DNA of 26,357 nucleotides. Origin: an uncultured Actinomycetes bacterium. GTDB taxonomy: Bacteria > Actinomycetota > Thermoleophilia > Solirubrobacterales > Solirubrobacteraceae. The DNA is taken from NCBI GenBank assembly GCA_937888775.1, contig CALAQT010000557.1:1-26357 (forward strand), given 5' to 3'. The position numbers were made by a program, and so were the translations under genes. Shown here piece by piece: positions 15,890 to 22,964 of the stretch (its first letter is position 1; each line of letters opens with the position of its first letter). Below the pieces are notes generated by a model that did no database searches, had not been told where the DNA came from, and worked only from the letters and a program-made list of their open reading frames with translations.

Positions 15890-16531
15890 ATGAGCAGTCG
15901 CGCGCGGACCAAGGATCCGGACGGCGAGCCGGCTTCCGGCGCGCGCCCCTCGTGCGTCCTGTCGGACGGGACGATCCTGGCCCTGGTGGCTCAGGAGCGG
16001 ATCCGGATCGATCCCTGGGACCCGAGCCTGGTGCAGCCGGCCAGCGTCGATCTGCGTCTCGGCGACTCGTTCCGGGTGTTCCATAACCACCGTGCTTCGG
16101 CGATCGATCTGCGTGAGCCGCCGTCGGGGTTGACCGAGGAGGTAATCGTCGCGCCGGAGGATTCGTTCGTGATCCACCCGGGCGAGTTCTGCCTGGGGCG
16201 GACTCTGGAGTGGGTCGAGTTGCCCGACGACATCGTGGCTCGGATCGAGGGCAAGTCGAGCCTCGGTCGCCTGGGCCTGATCGTCCACGCGACGGCGGGC
16301 TTCTGCGATCCTGGCTGGAAGGGCACCCTGACGCTGGAGCTCAACAACCTGACCCGGATCCCGATCAAGCTCTACCCCGGTCTGGCGATCGCGCAGTTGT
16401 CGTTCATGGCCCTGGACCGGCCGGCGCTGCGCCCGTACGGGAGCCCCGAGCTGGGCAGCCATTACCAGGGTCAGCGCGCGGCCACCGAGAGCCGCTACCA
16501 AAGCGCGCCGGAATCGAGCCGGATCGGATAG
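15890..16531 (+). CDS. dcd: dCTP deaminase
   Basis: A 213-residue enzyme of the trimeric dUTPase/dCTP deaminase fold. It converts dCTP to dUTP and ammonia for thymidylate synthesis. The family start pattern VLSDGTILALVAQERIRIDP begins at about residue 23 and is followed by QPASVDLRLGDSF. The catalytic region has GKSSLGRLGL (the Ser and Arg of the active site) and HATAGFCDPGWKG followed by LTLELNN, whose Glu is the catalytic base in characterised enzymes. ATG 15890 gives about 22 extra polar residues before the usual start; no better in-frame start exists except TTG 15881. Some actinobacterial and archaeal homologues also hydrolyse dUTP; this cannot be decided here. Confidence 0.92.
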   Translation: MSSRARTKDPDGEPASGARPSCVLSDGTILALVAQERIRIDPWDPSLVQPASVDLRLGDSFRVFHNHRASAIDLREPPSGLTEEVIVAPEDSFVIHPGEFCLGRTLEWVELPDDIVARIEGKSSLGRLGLIVHATAGFCDPGWKGTLTLELNNLTRIPIKLYPGLAIAQLSFMALDRPALRPYGSPELGSHYQGQRAATESRYQSAPESSRIG

Positions 16532-16534
16532 GCT
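16529..16534 (+). promoter_or_regulatory. TAGGCT -10-like box before the 69-residue membrane protein
   Basis: TAGGCT overlaps the dcd stop and ends seven bases before the GTG at 16542. No good -35 is seen. It fits the TANNNT-plus-short-gap pattern of leaderless starts elsewhere in this window. Confidence 0.3.
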
Positions 16535-16541
16535 CGCGACC

Positions 16542-16751
16542 GTGATCTGGAGTCTGGTCGCCGCGGCGGAGCCCTCGAAGGTTCCGTTCTATATCGCCGG
16601 AGGTGTGCTGGCGCTGTGGGCCGTAGTGCTCTCCTGGCTCGGGCTGACCCAGCCTGACTTCCCGTTCGGTCAGCGCGGCCAGCGCGGCGTGATGTCGATC
16701 AGTCTCGTGCTGGTTGTGATCGCGGTCGGCACCGCGATCGGAACCAGTTAG
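16542..16751 (+). CDS. 69-residue two-helix membrane protein
   Basis: Two hydrophobic helices (about residues 15-36 and 49-67) flank a short loop with LTQPDFPFGQRGQRG. The N-terminus is short and uncharged (MIWSLVAAAEPSK), so the loop is probably on one side with both ends on the other. GTG 16542 follows the dcd stop by 10 bases. A conserved-looking small protein of unknown function; its position behind dcd may be chance. Confidence 0.62.
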   Translation: MIWSLVAAAEPSKVPFYIAGGVLALWAVVLSWLGLTQPDFPFGQRGQRGVMSISLVLVVIAVGTAIGTS

Positions 16752-16764
16752 CGCCCTGCGGGCG
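16752..16764 (+). terminator. Short GC hairpin after the 69-residue gene
   Basis: CGCCC-TGC-GGGCG begins immediately after the TAG stop. Arms are five bases, the loop three, and no U-tract follows, so termination is possible but weakly supported. Confidence 0.3.
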
Positions 16765-16833
16765 GGTCCGAGGCGTCCTGACCCCGCCACGCGGCCGCCC
16801 GATTGGCGAATCCCGGCACTAGCCGCGCGCTGC

Positions 16834-16864
16834 GGTTTGATCGGCCAAACCTGGGTACTACAGT
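16834..16864 (+). promoter_or_regulatory. Candidate citrate synthase promoter with overlapping inverted repeat
   Basis: TTGATC (16837-16842) and TACAGT (16859-16864) are 16 bases apart. The inverted repeat GGTTTG-(6)-CAAACC (16834-16851) overlaps the -35 and could be an operator. The implied leader is about 60 bases long and ends in the CAGGAG ribosome binding site. The remaining bases between 16765 and 16932 show nothing else I can support. Confidence 0.38.
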
Positions 16865-16932
16865 CCAGGGTGGTCGTCCTGCTCGCCCTCGGGCTGGATG
16901 ATGGACCCCGGCAACCGCGCAACAGGAGTGCT

Positions 16933-18264
16933 ATGACCACCGAGACCAGCCAACAATCGGATGGCGCCGGCGTGATGACGTACAGCGACTCGCTGACGAT
17001 CACCGACAACCGCACCGGCAAGCAGTACGAGGTACCGATCCAGGACGGCACGATCCGGGCCACCGAGTTGCGCAAGATCAAGACTGCCGAGGATGACTTC
17101 GGGCTGATGACCTACGACCCGGCCTACATGGCCACCGCGTCGTGCCGGTCGGCGATCACCTTCATCGACGGCGACAAGGGAATCCTGGAGTACCGCGGCT
17201 ATCCGATCGAGCAGCTCGCCGAGCACTCGTCCTACCTTGAGGTGGCATATCTCCTGATCCACGGCAAGCTGCCGAGCCAGAGCGAGCTCGACGACTGGGA
17301 TCAGCAGATCACGATCCATACGTTCGTGCACGAGAACGTCAAGGAGTTCATGCAGGGCTTCCGCTACGACGCCCACCCGATGGGGATGCTGCTGGCCTCC
17401 GTCGGTGCGCTCTCGACCTTTTATCCGGAGGCATCGGCGATCAAGGACCAGGAGGCGCGCTACATCCAGGTGATCCGCCTGCTGGCCAAGATGCCGACGT
17501 TGGCGGCGTTCTCCTATCGCCATAACCGGGGCATGCCCTACGTCTATCCGGACAATGACCTCAGCTACCCGGGCAACTTCCTGTCGATGATCTACAAGGT
17601 CGCCGAGCTGAAGTACGAGCCTGACCCGCGTCTGGAGCATGCGCTCGACGTGCTGTTCATCCTGCACGCCGATCACGAGCAGAACTGCTCCACCAGCGCC
17701 GTGCGCAGCGTAGGCTCCTCGCAGGTCGACCCCTACTCATCGGTGGCGGCGGGCGTGGCGGCCCTGTACGGACCGCTGCACGGCGGCGCCAACGAGGCGG
17801 TCCTGCGGATGCTGCGCCGGATCGATACCAAGGAGAACATCCCTGACTTCATCCAGGGCGTCAAGGACGGCAACGAGCGCCTGATGGGCTTCGGCCACCG
17901 GGTCTATAAGAACTTCGACCCACGGGCGAAGATCATCAAGCAAGCGGTCGACGAGGTCTTTGAGGTGACGGGCAAGAACCCGCTGCTACAGATCGCCACC
18001 GAACTCGAGCAGATCGCGCTCAACGACGACTACTTCGTTTCACGCAAGCTCTATCCCAACGTCGATTTCTACTCGGGCCTGATCTACGAGGCGCTCGGGA
18101 TGCCGGTGGAGATGTTCCCGGTGCTGTTCGCGATCGGGCGCACCAGCGGCTGGATCGCCCAGTGGCTGGAGATGATCGACGACGACGAGCAGAAGATCGC
18201 GCGCCCGCGTCAGATCTACACCGGCGAGCGCGGGCTCGACTACACCCCGATCGACAAGCGCTAG
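16933..18264 (+). CDS. gltA: Citrate synthase
   Basis: A 443-residue type I/II citrate synthase that condenses oxaloacetate and acetyl-CoA in the first step of the TCA cycle. The sequence runs from RKIKTAEDDFGLMTYDPAYM through LHADHEQNCSTSAVRSVGSS and LYGPLHGGANEA to GFGHRVYKNFDPRAK and NVDFYSGL. The catalytic His-His-Asp triad is therefore intact (His of HGGANEA, His of GHRVYK, Asp of VDFYSG). The C-terminus has GRTSGWIAQWLEM and ARPRQIYTG as in E. coli GltA. ATG 16933 has CAGGAG five bases upstream; the frame is open 32 codons further back but without family sequence. Confidence 0.96.
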   Translation: MTTETSQQSDGAGVMTYSDSLTITDNRTGKQYEVPIQDGTIRATELRKIKTAEDDFGLMTYDPAYMATASCRSAITFIDGDKGILEYRGYPIEQLAEHSSYLEVAYLLIHGKLPSQSELDDWDQQITIHTFVHENVKEFMQGFRYDAHPMGMLLASVGALSTFYPEASAIKDQEARYIQVIRLLAKMPTLAAFSYRHNRGMPYVYPDNDLSYPGNFLSMIYKVAELKYEPDPRLEHALDVLFILHADHEQNCSTSAVRSVGSSQVDPYSSVAAGVAALYGPLHGGANEAVLRMLRRIDTKENIPDFIQGVKDGNERLMGFGHRVYKNFDPRAKIIKQAVDEVFEVTGKNPLLQIATELEQIALNDDYFVSRKLYPNVDFYSGLIYEALGMPVEMFPVLFAIGRTSGWIAQWLEMIDDDEQKIARPRQIYTGERGLDYTPIDKR

Positions 18265-18328
18265 AGCCCGATAGGGTGCCCGTCAGCCCTGTGTGCCGGC
18301 GGGCGTCCAGCCCTGGGCAGGCTGTGAC

Positions 18329-18348
18329 GGCGGGCACACTCGCCCGCC
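18329..18348 (+). terminator. GC hairpin between citrate synthase and the GNAT gene
   Basis: GGCGGGC (18329-18335), loop ACACTC, GCCCGCC (18342-18348): perfect seven-base arms, 65 bases after the gltA stop. No U-tract follows. A terminator is the likeliest reading, but it lies only 11 bases before a -10-like box and could act on that promoter instead. Confidence 0.4.
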
Positions 18349-18359
18349 ACGTTGTCGCC

Positions 18360-18365
18360 TACGTT
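18360..18365 (+). promoter_or_regulatory. TACGTT -10-like box of the first GNAT gene
   Basis: TACGTT ends six bases before ATG 18372, the same spacing as the metF box. There is no Shine-Dalgarno before this ATG and no clear -35, consistent with a leaderless start. Confidence 0.38.
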
Positions 18366-18371
18366 GTAGAC

Positions 18372-19043
18372 ATGGACAAGGTGTGCGTACGGGACGGTAC
18401 GGAGCTGAGCATTCGACCGATCCGGCCCGACGACGGAGCGCGGCTTCAGGCAGCCCATCTGCGTCTATCGCCGGAGGCCCAGTACCGGCGCTTTCTCGGT
18501 CCCAAGCGGCAGCTGAGCGCCGCCGACGCCCGTTATCTGGCCGAGGTCGACGGACATGACCACTATGCGCTCGTGGCGGCGCCCACCGATGATCCGGATT
18601 CGATCGTCGCGGTGGCTAGGTTCGTGCGCCTGGGCGAGGGCTCCCGCTCGGCCGAGTTTGCGATCGTGGTCGGCGATCAGCTTCACGGACAGGGCCTGGC
18701 CACCGAGCTGGTGGCGCGACTGGCCGACGCGGCGCGCAGCCGCGGCGTCGATAGGTTTCGCGCCACGATGCTGGCCGACAACGTGGCCGCGCGCCGGCTG
18801 CTCTGGCGACTGTCGCAGGGAAAGATGCGCACCCAGGAGCAGGGATCGACCTCCGAAGTGGAGATCGAGCTCCCGCGCCGCCGCGGCCGTGCGATCATCA
18901 CGGCGTGCCATGGCGCCTCACGGTTCGGGTCGGCCCGCGGGTCCAGCGGAGCCGCTTTGAATGCCTCGAGGAGGCCCTGGAGGCGCTCGAACGGCGGTCG
19001 GGCGAGCTGGCGCGAGAGGCGCCGGGCGACGCGCTCGACGTGA
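18372..19043 (+). CDS. GNAT-family N-acetyltransferase with extended C-terminus
   Basis: About 223 residues from ATG 18372. The GNAT fold runs to about residue 172: IRPIRPDDGARL at the start, VARFVRLGEGSRSAEFAIVV, then the acetyl-CoA loop region DQLHGQGLATELVARLADAA and the last strand EVEIELPR. A standard GNAT would end near here. The frame instead continues for about 50 Arg/Ser-rich residues and overlaps the next gene by 139 bases, so the native stop may have been lost or a frameshift may be present. The substrate (protein, small molecule or antibiotic) cannot be inferred. Confidence 0.72.
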   Translation: MDKVCVRDGTELSIRPIRPDDGARLQAAHLRLSPEAQYRRFLGPKRQLSAADARYLAEVDGHDHYALVAAPTDDPDSIVAVARFVRLGEGSRSAEFAIVVGDQLHGQGLATELVARLADAARSRGVDRFRATMLADNVAARRLLWRLSQGKMRTQEQGSTSEVEIELPRRRGRAIITACHGASRFGSARGSSGAALNASRRPWRRSNGGRASWRERRRATRST

Positions 19044-19252
19044 AGTTCAAACGATTTGAGCCAATCGAGCGCGTGGCGGCGCGAATCGAACTGGCGGGGC
19101 CACAGCGACTGTTGCCCAACGTGCGAGGCGGCCTGGACGTGCGCGGCGACGGCTCCACCGAGGCTTACATGGGCCGCGTCAGGCGCCAGGTGATCGAGCG
19201 ACGGCCGGGCGAGGACGCCGGCTCGGCTTTGCGTCGCCGGTTGCAGTCCTAG
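18905..19252 (+). CDS. Conserved-looking 115-residue protein of unknown function
   Basis: Starts at GTG 18905 inside the 3' part of the GNAT gene in another frame. The protein (WRLTVRVGPRVQRSRF, then a Glu/Ala/Leu helix, VKFKRFEPIERVAARIEL and GGLDVRGDGSTEAYMGRVRR) has an alternating beta/helix pattern and good codon choice. It resembles short orphan proteins I recall from related actinobacteria. No domain or catalytic motif is evident. Because it reads better than the overlapping end of the GNAT frame, it is probably the true occupant of 18905-19043. Confidence 0.65.
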   Translation: MPWRLTVRVGPRVQRSRFECLEEALEALERRSGELAREAPGDALDVKFKRFEPIERVAARIELAGPQRLLPNVRGGLDVRGDGSTEAYMGRVRRQVIERRPGEDAGSALRRRLQS

Positions 19253-19456
19253 GTCGGCGCCACATCCGCGGGCGCTTCGTGCCGCGTTGGGGCGCGGGCG
19301 GGGGTTGAGGCGCCGGCGACGCGAGCACAGCGGGGCGGATGCCCACGCCGCACCTGTTTCCCCCGGGCGCCCCGAGCCGCTGTCCGGTGCCCTCGGGAGC
19401 TGTGGGCTGGAAGCGTCGCATAGGAATAGCGAGGCAAATCGCCCACACCCTCTCGG
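19253..19456. other. Convergent intergenic region with a nested stem-loop
   Basis: Between two convergent genes. TGTGGGC (19401-19407) pairs with GCCCACA (19441-19447) around a 33-base loop that itself contains TCGC/GCGA arms (19416-19419 and 19429-19432). The loop includes the locally AT-rich ATAGGAATA. It may serve as a bidirectional terminator. I see no gene here; the short frames have poor composition. Confidence 0.4.
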
Positions 19457-20122
19457 CTAACCGGCCTCCAGGACCAGTGTCGCTCCGTAGCGGCGCAGCC
19501 ACCGCGTCTGCTCGCGGTAGTCGGGGCAGCGCTGGGCCAGCAGCGCCCAGAACCGGGGCGAATGGTCCATCACATCCAGGTGGCAGACCTCGTGCCAGAC
19601 GACGTAGTTGAGCACCGGCTCGGGCGCCAGCAGCAGCCGCCAGTTAAAGCTCATCGCGCCGCCGCGTGAGCAGCTCGCCCAGCGGGTGCGCTGCCCGCGG
19701 ATCGTCAGGCGCGAGTAGGAGCTACCGGCCATTGCACAGGCCTGGTCCAGGCGCGGGGCGATCTCCTGGCGCGCAGCCCGGCGATACCACCGCTCCAAGG
19801 CCGGGACGTACGTGGCGCTGTCGGGCGCCAGCAGCTCGTCGCCGCGCCGGTGCACCCGCGTGCGCCCGCGTTGGTGGCGGACCTGCAGCAGCTGGCCCAG
19901 GTAGGGCACGCCGGCGCCGCGTTGTGCCACCACCGCCTGGTCTCGGGCGAGTTCCCGGACGCGGCGGTCGATCCACGGCCGCAGCTCCCGGATCGCGGCG
20001 GCGGCCTCCCGTTGGGCGGCCCGGCGCGGGAGCACCACCTCCACCCCGCGGGCCGCGTCGACGGTTACCCGCACGCGCCGCGCACGGTCAGAGCGACGCA
20101 CGCTGTAGGCGATCTCTTCCAC
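19457..20122 (-). CDS. DUF45/YgjP-type zinc metallopeptidase
   Basis: A 221-residue protein. The zinc motif HEVCHL (His177, Glu178, His181) and a downstream His187 in DHSPRFW give the HExxH...H site of the YgjP/SprT-like M48-related family. The preceding IRGQRTRWASCSRGGAMSFN is the characteristic substrate-side segment, followed by WRLLLAPEPVLNYVVWHE. It begins at GTG 20122 with TACTCT eight bases upstream and no Shine-Dalgarno. It is cytoplasmic (no signal). Divergent from the second GNAT gene with 29 bases between starts. The physiological substrate is not known for this family. Confidence 0.88.
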   Translation of the reverse strand: MEEIAYSVRRSDRARRVRVTVDAARGVEVVLPRRAAQREAAAAIRELRPWIDRRVRELARDQAVVAQRGAGVPYLGQLLQVRHQRGRTRVHRRGDELLAPDSATYVPALERWYRRAARQEIAPRLDQACAMAGSSYSRLTIRGQRTRWASCSRGGAMSFNWRLLLAPEPVLNYVVWHEVCHLDVMDHSPRFWALLAQRCPDYREQTRWLRRYGATLVLEAG

Positions 20123-20130
20123 AACGCGAC

Positions 20131-20140
20131 AGAGTACGGT
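20131..20140. promoter_or_regulatory. Overlapping -10-like boxes for two divergent genes
   Basis: AGAGTACGGT contains TACTCT on the minus strand (20136-20131, eight bases before GTG 20122) and TACGGT on the plus strand (20135-20140, eleven bases before ATG 20152). The two share the self-complementary TA. Neither has a strong -35. Confidence 0.4.
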
Positions 20141-20151
20141 CCGATGCCGAC

Positions 20152-20715
20152 ATGCCCGCGATCCCGGAACTCATCCAGCCGCTGCGAGATGACGAGGTGG
20201 AGGTCCGCTTTGCCGCCGAGCGTGACATTCCGGAGATCCTGATCGCCTATCAGCAGGACCCCTCACTGCACGTCCGGCTCGGGGTCGCGCGTCCTCCCAG
20301 CGGCGCCGAGCTCGGGCGCCGGATGGAGCATGCCGCTGACGAGCGTGCCTCTGGAAGCGGTGTCTGGTTGACGATCCTCGAGTCCGGCGGCCAAGATTGC
20401 TGCGGTCAGATCGACGTACACGCGATTGACTCGGTCCATGCCCGGGCTGAGCTTGGAATGTGGATCACGCCGGCGGCGCGCGGCCGCGGACTTGGCAGGC
20501 GCGCGCTCGGCCTCGCGGCCCGCTGGCTGCTGACCGCGTGTGGTCTGGAGCGTGTCGAGATCTTCACCGAGCCCGACAATCAGGCGATGATCGCCGCCGC
20601 TCGGGGCGCGGGATTCGTATCCGAGGGGATCCTCCGCGCCTATACGCTCGAGCGAGGGACGCGCGTGGACAATGCCGTGATGTCGCTGATCGAGAGCGAT
20701 CTGGGACCGTCATGA
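20152..20715 (+). CDS. GNAT-family acetyltransferase, RimJ/RimL-like
   Basis: 187 residues from ATG 20152. It has VRFAAERDIPEILIAYQQDP at the start, the central strand ARAELGMWITPAARGRGLGR carrying the Arg/Gly-rich acetyl-CoA pyrophosphate loop, then RWLLTACGLERVEIFTEPDN and AARGAGFVSEGILRAY. This is the RimJ/RimL pattern in which a distant relative acetylates protein N-termini or small molecules. The frame is open to 19666 but that part is antisense to the metallopeptidase. Its stop overlaps the next start (ATGA), so the two are probably co-translated. Confidence 0.85.
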   Translation: MPAIPELIQPLRDDEVEVRFAAERDIPEILIAYQQDPSLHVRLGVARPPSGAELGRRMEHAADERASGSGVWLTILESGGQDCCGQIDVHAIDSVHARAELGMWITPAARGRGLGRRALGLAARWLLTACGLERVEIFTEPDNQAMIAAARGAGFVSEGILRAYTLERGTRVDNAVMSLIESDLGPS

Positions 20716-20990
20716 AACGCTGGCGCGTCAAGCTCCCCGCCGGGGTCAGGCCGCCGTTTGAGGTCTACGTCAACGGCGTCCGCCAGGAGCTGGGGACCGA
20801 CTACCAGGTGTCGGCCGGCGAGCTGGTGTTCGACCGTGAGCTCGTGAACCAGAAGCTCGGCGCGCGAGCCTGGATGCTGGGCTTCTGGGGCATCGGGACC
20901 TACAAGCGCAACGACGAGGTCGACGTGCGCTACGAGCTCGACGGCCAGCCGATGGTCGCCCACGCGCTGGCGATCATCCCTCCGTCCTGA
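20712..20990 (+). CDS. 92-residue conserved-looking protein of unknown function
   Basis: ATG 20712 overlaps the GNAT stop by four bases. The protein is beta-rich (WRVKLPAGVRPPFEVYVNGV, TDYQVSAGELVFDR, then LGFWGIGTYKRNDEVDVRYE) with no signal or membrane helix. It resembles a small compact beta-sandwich seen as an orphan in related genomes. Its 3' end overlaps the 3' end of metF by 17 bases in the antisense direction, so termination of each may affect the other. Function not recognised. Confidence 0.68.
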   Translation: MKRWRVKLPAGVRPPFEVYVNGVRQELGTDYQVSAGELVFDRELVNQKLGARAWMLGFWGIGTYKRNDEVDVRYELDGQPMVAHALAIIPPS

Positions 20991-21882
20991 CCACCTCGCG
21001 GTTGACCCAGGGGCGCTGCAGCTTCAGCGCTGACAGGATCGCGCGGGTGGCGTGTGAGCGGTTCAGCGTGTAGAAGTGGATTCCGGGCGCGCCGCGGGCC
21101 AGCAGCTCGGCGCACTGCAGGGTCGCATAGGAGACGCCGAGTTGAAGCACGGCGTCGGCGTCGTGCGAGCGCCACTCGAGAGCCTCGCGCAGCGCCTGCG
21201 GAATCGTCGCGCCGCACATGCCGGTGATGGTCTTGATCTGGCGCAGGTCGGTGATCGGCATCACCCCGGGGAGGATCGGGACCTCTATGCCCGCCCCCCT
21301 GGCCTCCTCGACGAAGCGGAAGTAATGGTCATTGTCGAAGAACAGCTGCGTGATCAGGAGCGACACGCCCGCTGCAATCTTCTCCTTGAGGAAGCGCAGG
21401 TCGTGCGCCAGGTCCGGGGCCTCCGGGTGGACCTCGGGAAAGCACGCTCCGCCGATGCACACGTCGTAGTCGGCACGGATCAACCCCGCGAGCTCGGTCG
21501 AGTAGCTCAGGCCTCCGGGGTGGGGCTTCCAGTCGCTCTCGCCGCGGGGCGGATCGCCGCGCAGGGCGAGAACGTTCTCGATCCCCGCCTGGCTCATGTC
21601 GTCGAGGATCGCCCCGAGCTCCTCGCGGGTCGAGCCGACGCAGCTCAGGTGAGCCATCGCCTCGATCCCGAGCTCCTGCTTGATCCACTTGGTCAGCTCC
21701 AGGGTGCGGGTGCGCGAGCTCCCGCCGGCGCCATAGGTGACCGAGACGAAGTCGGGCTCGAGCTGCCGCAGCGACTCCAGTGCCAGCCCGAGGACGCGTT
21801 CGCCCGCGTCGCTCTTGGGTGGGAAGAACTCGAACGAGAAGACGGGGTCGCCGGCCTCGGCGATGATTTGATCGATGCGCAT
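20974..21882 (-). CDS. metF: 5,10-Methylenetetrahydrofolate reductase
   Basis: A 302-residue FAD enzyme that reduces 5,10-methylene-THF to 5-methyl-THF for methionine synthesis. The TIM-barrel signatures are FSFEFFPPKSDAGE (catalytic Glu region), VSVTYGAGGSSR, LALRGDPPRGE (folate/flavin-binding Asp) and CIGGACFPEVHPEAPD, then ITQLFFDNDHYFRF and GVMPITDLRQI. Length equals the usual bacterial MetF. ATG 21882 has no Shine-Dalgarno and lies six bases after a TAGCCT box, so the message is probably leaderless. Confidence 0.95.
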   Translation of the reverse strand: MRIDQIIAEAGDPVFSFEFFPPKSDAGERVLGLALESLRQLEPDFVSVTYGAGGSSRTRTLELTKWIKQELGIEAMAHLSCVGSTREELGAILDDMSQAGIENVLALRGDPPRGESDWKPHPGGLSYSTELAGLIRADYDVCIGGACFPEVHPEAPDLAHDLRFLKEKIAAGVSLLITQLFFDNDHYFRFVEEARGAGIEVPILPGVMPITDLRQIKTITGMCGATIPQALREALEWRSHDADAVLQLGVSYATLQCAELLARGAPGIHFYTLNRSHATRAILSALKLQRPWVNREVVRTEG

Positions 21883-21888
21883 TTACGC

Positions 21889-21922
21889 AGGCTACCAACC
21901 TTGACAAGATCGTGGCAAGGTT
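21889..21922 (-). promoter_or_regulatory. metF promoter with palindromic operator in the spacer
   Basis: On the minus strand TTGCCA (21918-21913) and TAGCCT (21894-21889) are 18 bases apart. The -10 ends six bases before ATG, placing transcription start at the start codon. The inverted repeat AACCTTG-(12)-CAAGGTT (21897-21922) covers the -35 and most of the spacer, which is a good position for a repressor. The regulator is unknown. Confidence 0.55.
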
Positions 21923-21933
21923 ACGGTCCCGGC

Positions 21934-22923
21934 TCAGGTAGCGACCCACTCCTCGACACCGTCGCGCGACTCGCTGCGCACCCGCCCCGCGCGCTCCAGG
22001 TGAGTCAGGTAGCACAGCGTCTGGGCCAGGAACCAGTTCGCGTTTGACTCGGTCAGCGGCTCGCCGTAGACGCTCGGGGTGATCTCCACCGCGGTCCGAG
22101 GCTCTCCCGCCAGCGCCGCCAGTACGGCGTCCAGGCGCTCGCGCACGAGCGTGCGGTTGCCCTCCACGTGACCGTGGACGTCGACAAATGGTCGTCCGTG
22201 CCCGGACAGCGCAAGTCGGGCGTCAAGCCCGTCGACCAGGTCCAGAGAGCTGAGAAACTCACCCGCCGGATCCGGGGTCCAGCCGTAGTCGTAGTAGATC
22301 GAGATCCGCCCCAGCAGGTGATCGCCGGAGATCAGCAGCCGCTGCTGGGCCTGAAACAGGCACACATGCGAAGGCGCGTGCCCGGGCGTCTCGTGGACCG
22401 TCCAGGGTCCCAGGTCGGTCTCGATCACGACCCCCGGTACCAGCTCATGGTCGGGCTCGATCACCTGTGCGATGCCTGAGCGGAACTCCTTGGCGCGCTT
22501 GGCGTAGCGGCCCAGCGCTTGCGCCGAGACGCCGCTCTGGCGTGCGACCTCCAGCCGCCGGGCGAGCGCCGCCTCCGGGTCAGAGGCCGAGCGGGTGGCG
22601 TGCTCGTGGCGTGGATGCATCCACAGCGGCGCCCCGGAGCGCTCACGGATCGGCGCTGCCTGGCCCCAGTGATCGCTGTGGGCGTGAGTGACGACGATCT
22701 GGCGGACGTCCTCCAGGCGCAGGTTGACCTGGTGCAGAGCCCGCTCCAGCTGGGCCAGCGATCCCGGTTCGTGCATGCCGGTATCGACCAGCACAATTCC
22801 GGGGCCCGCAGCAATCGCCCAGGCGTTGCAATGCGGGACGCCGGGCCACGGCAGGGGCAGTCGCAGCCGCCAGAGACTCGGCAGCACCTTCTCCCCGCGT
22901 CCGAGCTCGCGTTGTCGCGCCAC
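21934..22923 (-). CDS. Metallo-beta-lactamase-fold hydrolase
   Basis: About 329 residues from GTG 22923; GTG 22932 and an upstream ATG at 22989 are alternatives, the last overlapping the divergent gene. The metal motif is complete: THAHSDHWG (HxHxDH), a downstream His in ETPGHAPSHVCLF, Asp in ISGDHLLG, and SGHGRP as the last His. The C-terminal helical domain (from about residue 230) resembles the winged-helix-like tail of LACTB2-type hydrolases. Possible activities include thioester or ester hydrolysis; none is proved. TATCGT lies seven bases before GTG 22923, again leaderless in style. Confidence 0.85.
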   Translation of the reverse strand: MARQRELGRGEKVLPSLWRLRLPLPWPGVPHCNAWAIAAGPGIVLVDTGMHEPGSLAQLERALHQVNLRLEDVRQIVVTHAHSDHWGQAAPIRERSGAPLWMHPRHEHATRSASDPEAALARRLEVARQSGVSAQALGRYAKRAKEFRSGIAQVIEPDHELVPGVVIETDLGPWTVHETPGHAPSHVCLFQAQQRLLISGDHLLGRISIYYDYGWTPDPAGEFLSSLDLVDGLDARLALSGHGRPFVDVHGHVEGNRTLVRERLDAVLAALAGEPRTAVEITPSVYGEPLTESNANWFLAQTLCYLTHLERAGRVRSESRDGVEEWVAT

Positions 22924-22947
22924 GGGACGCACGATATTGACGGCGCG

Positions 22948-22953
22948 TAGACT
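22948..22953 (+). promoter_or_regulatory. TAGACT -10-like box of the SnoaL-MBL fusion gene
   Basis: TAGACT ends 11 bases before ATG 22965. The -35 region is weak. On the opposite strand TATCGT (22936-22931) precedes the divergent hydrolase start, so this short spacer appears to hold back-to-back promoters. Confidence 0.3.
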
Positions 22954-22964
22954 GCGGCGTCTCG

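Noticed and set aside
15626..16501. 291-residue minus-strand open frame with a CKCGSGGG-type stretch
   Set aside because: Antisense to dcd and the small membrane protein. The Cys pair is an accident of the GC-rich leader, not a zinc ribbon.
21076..22047. 323-residue plus-strand open frame
   Set aside because: Antisense to metF, whose motifs are unmistakable.
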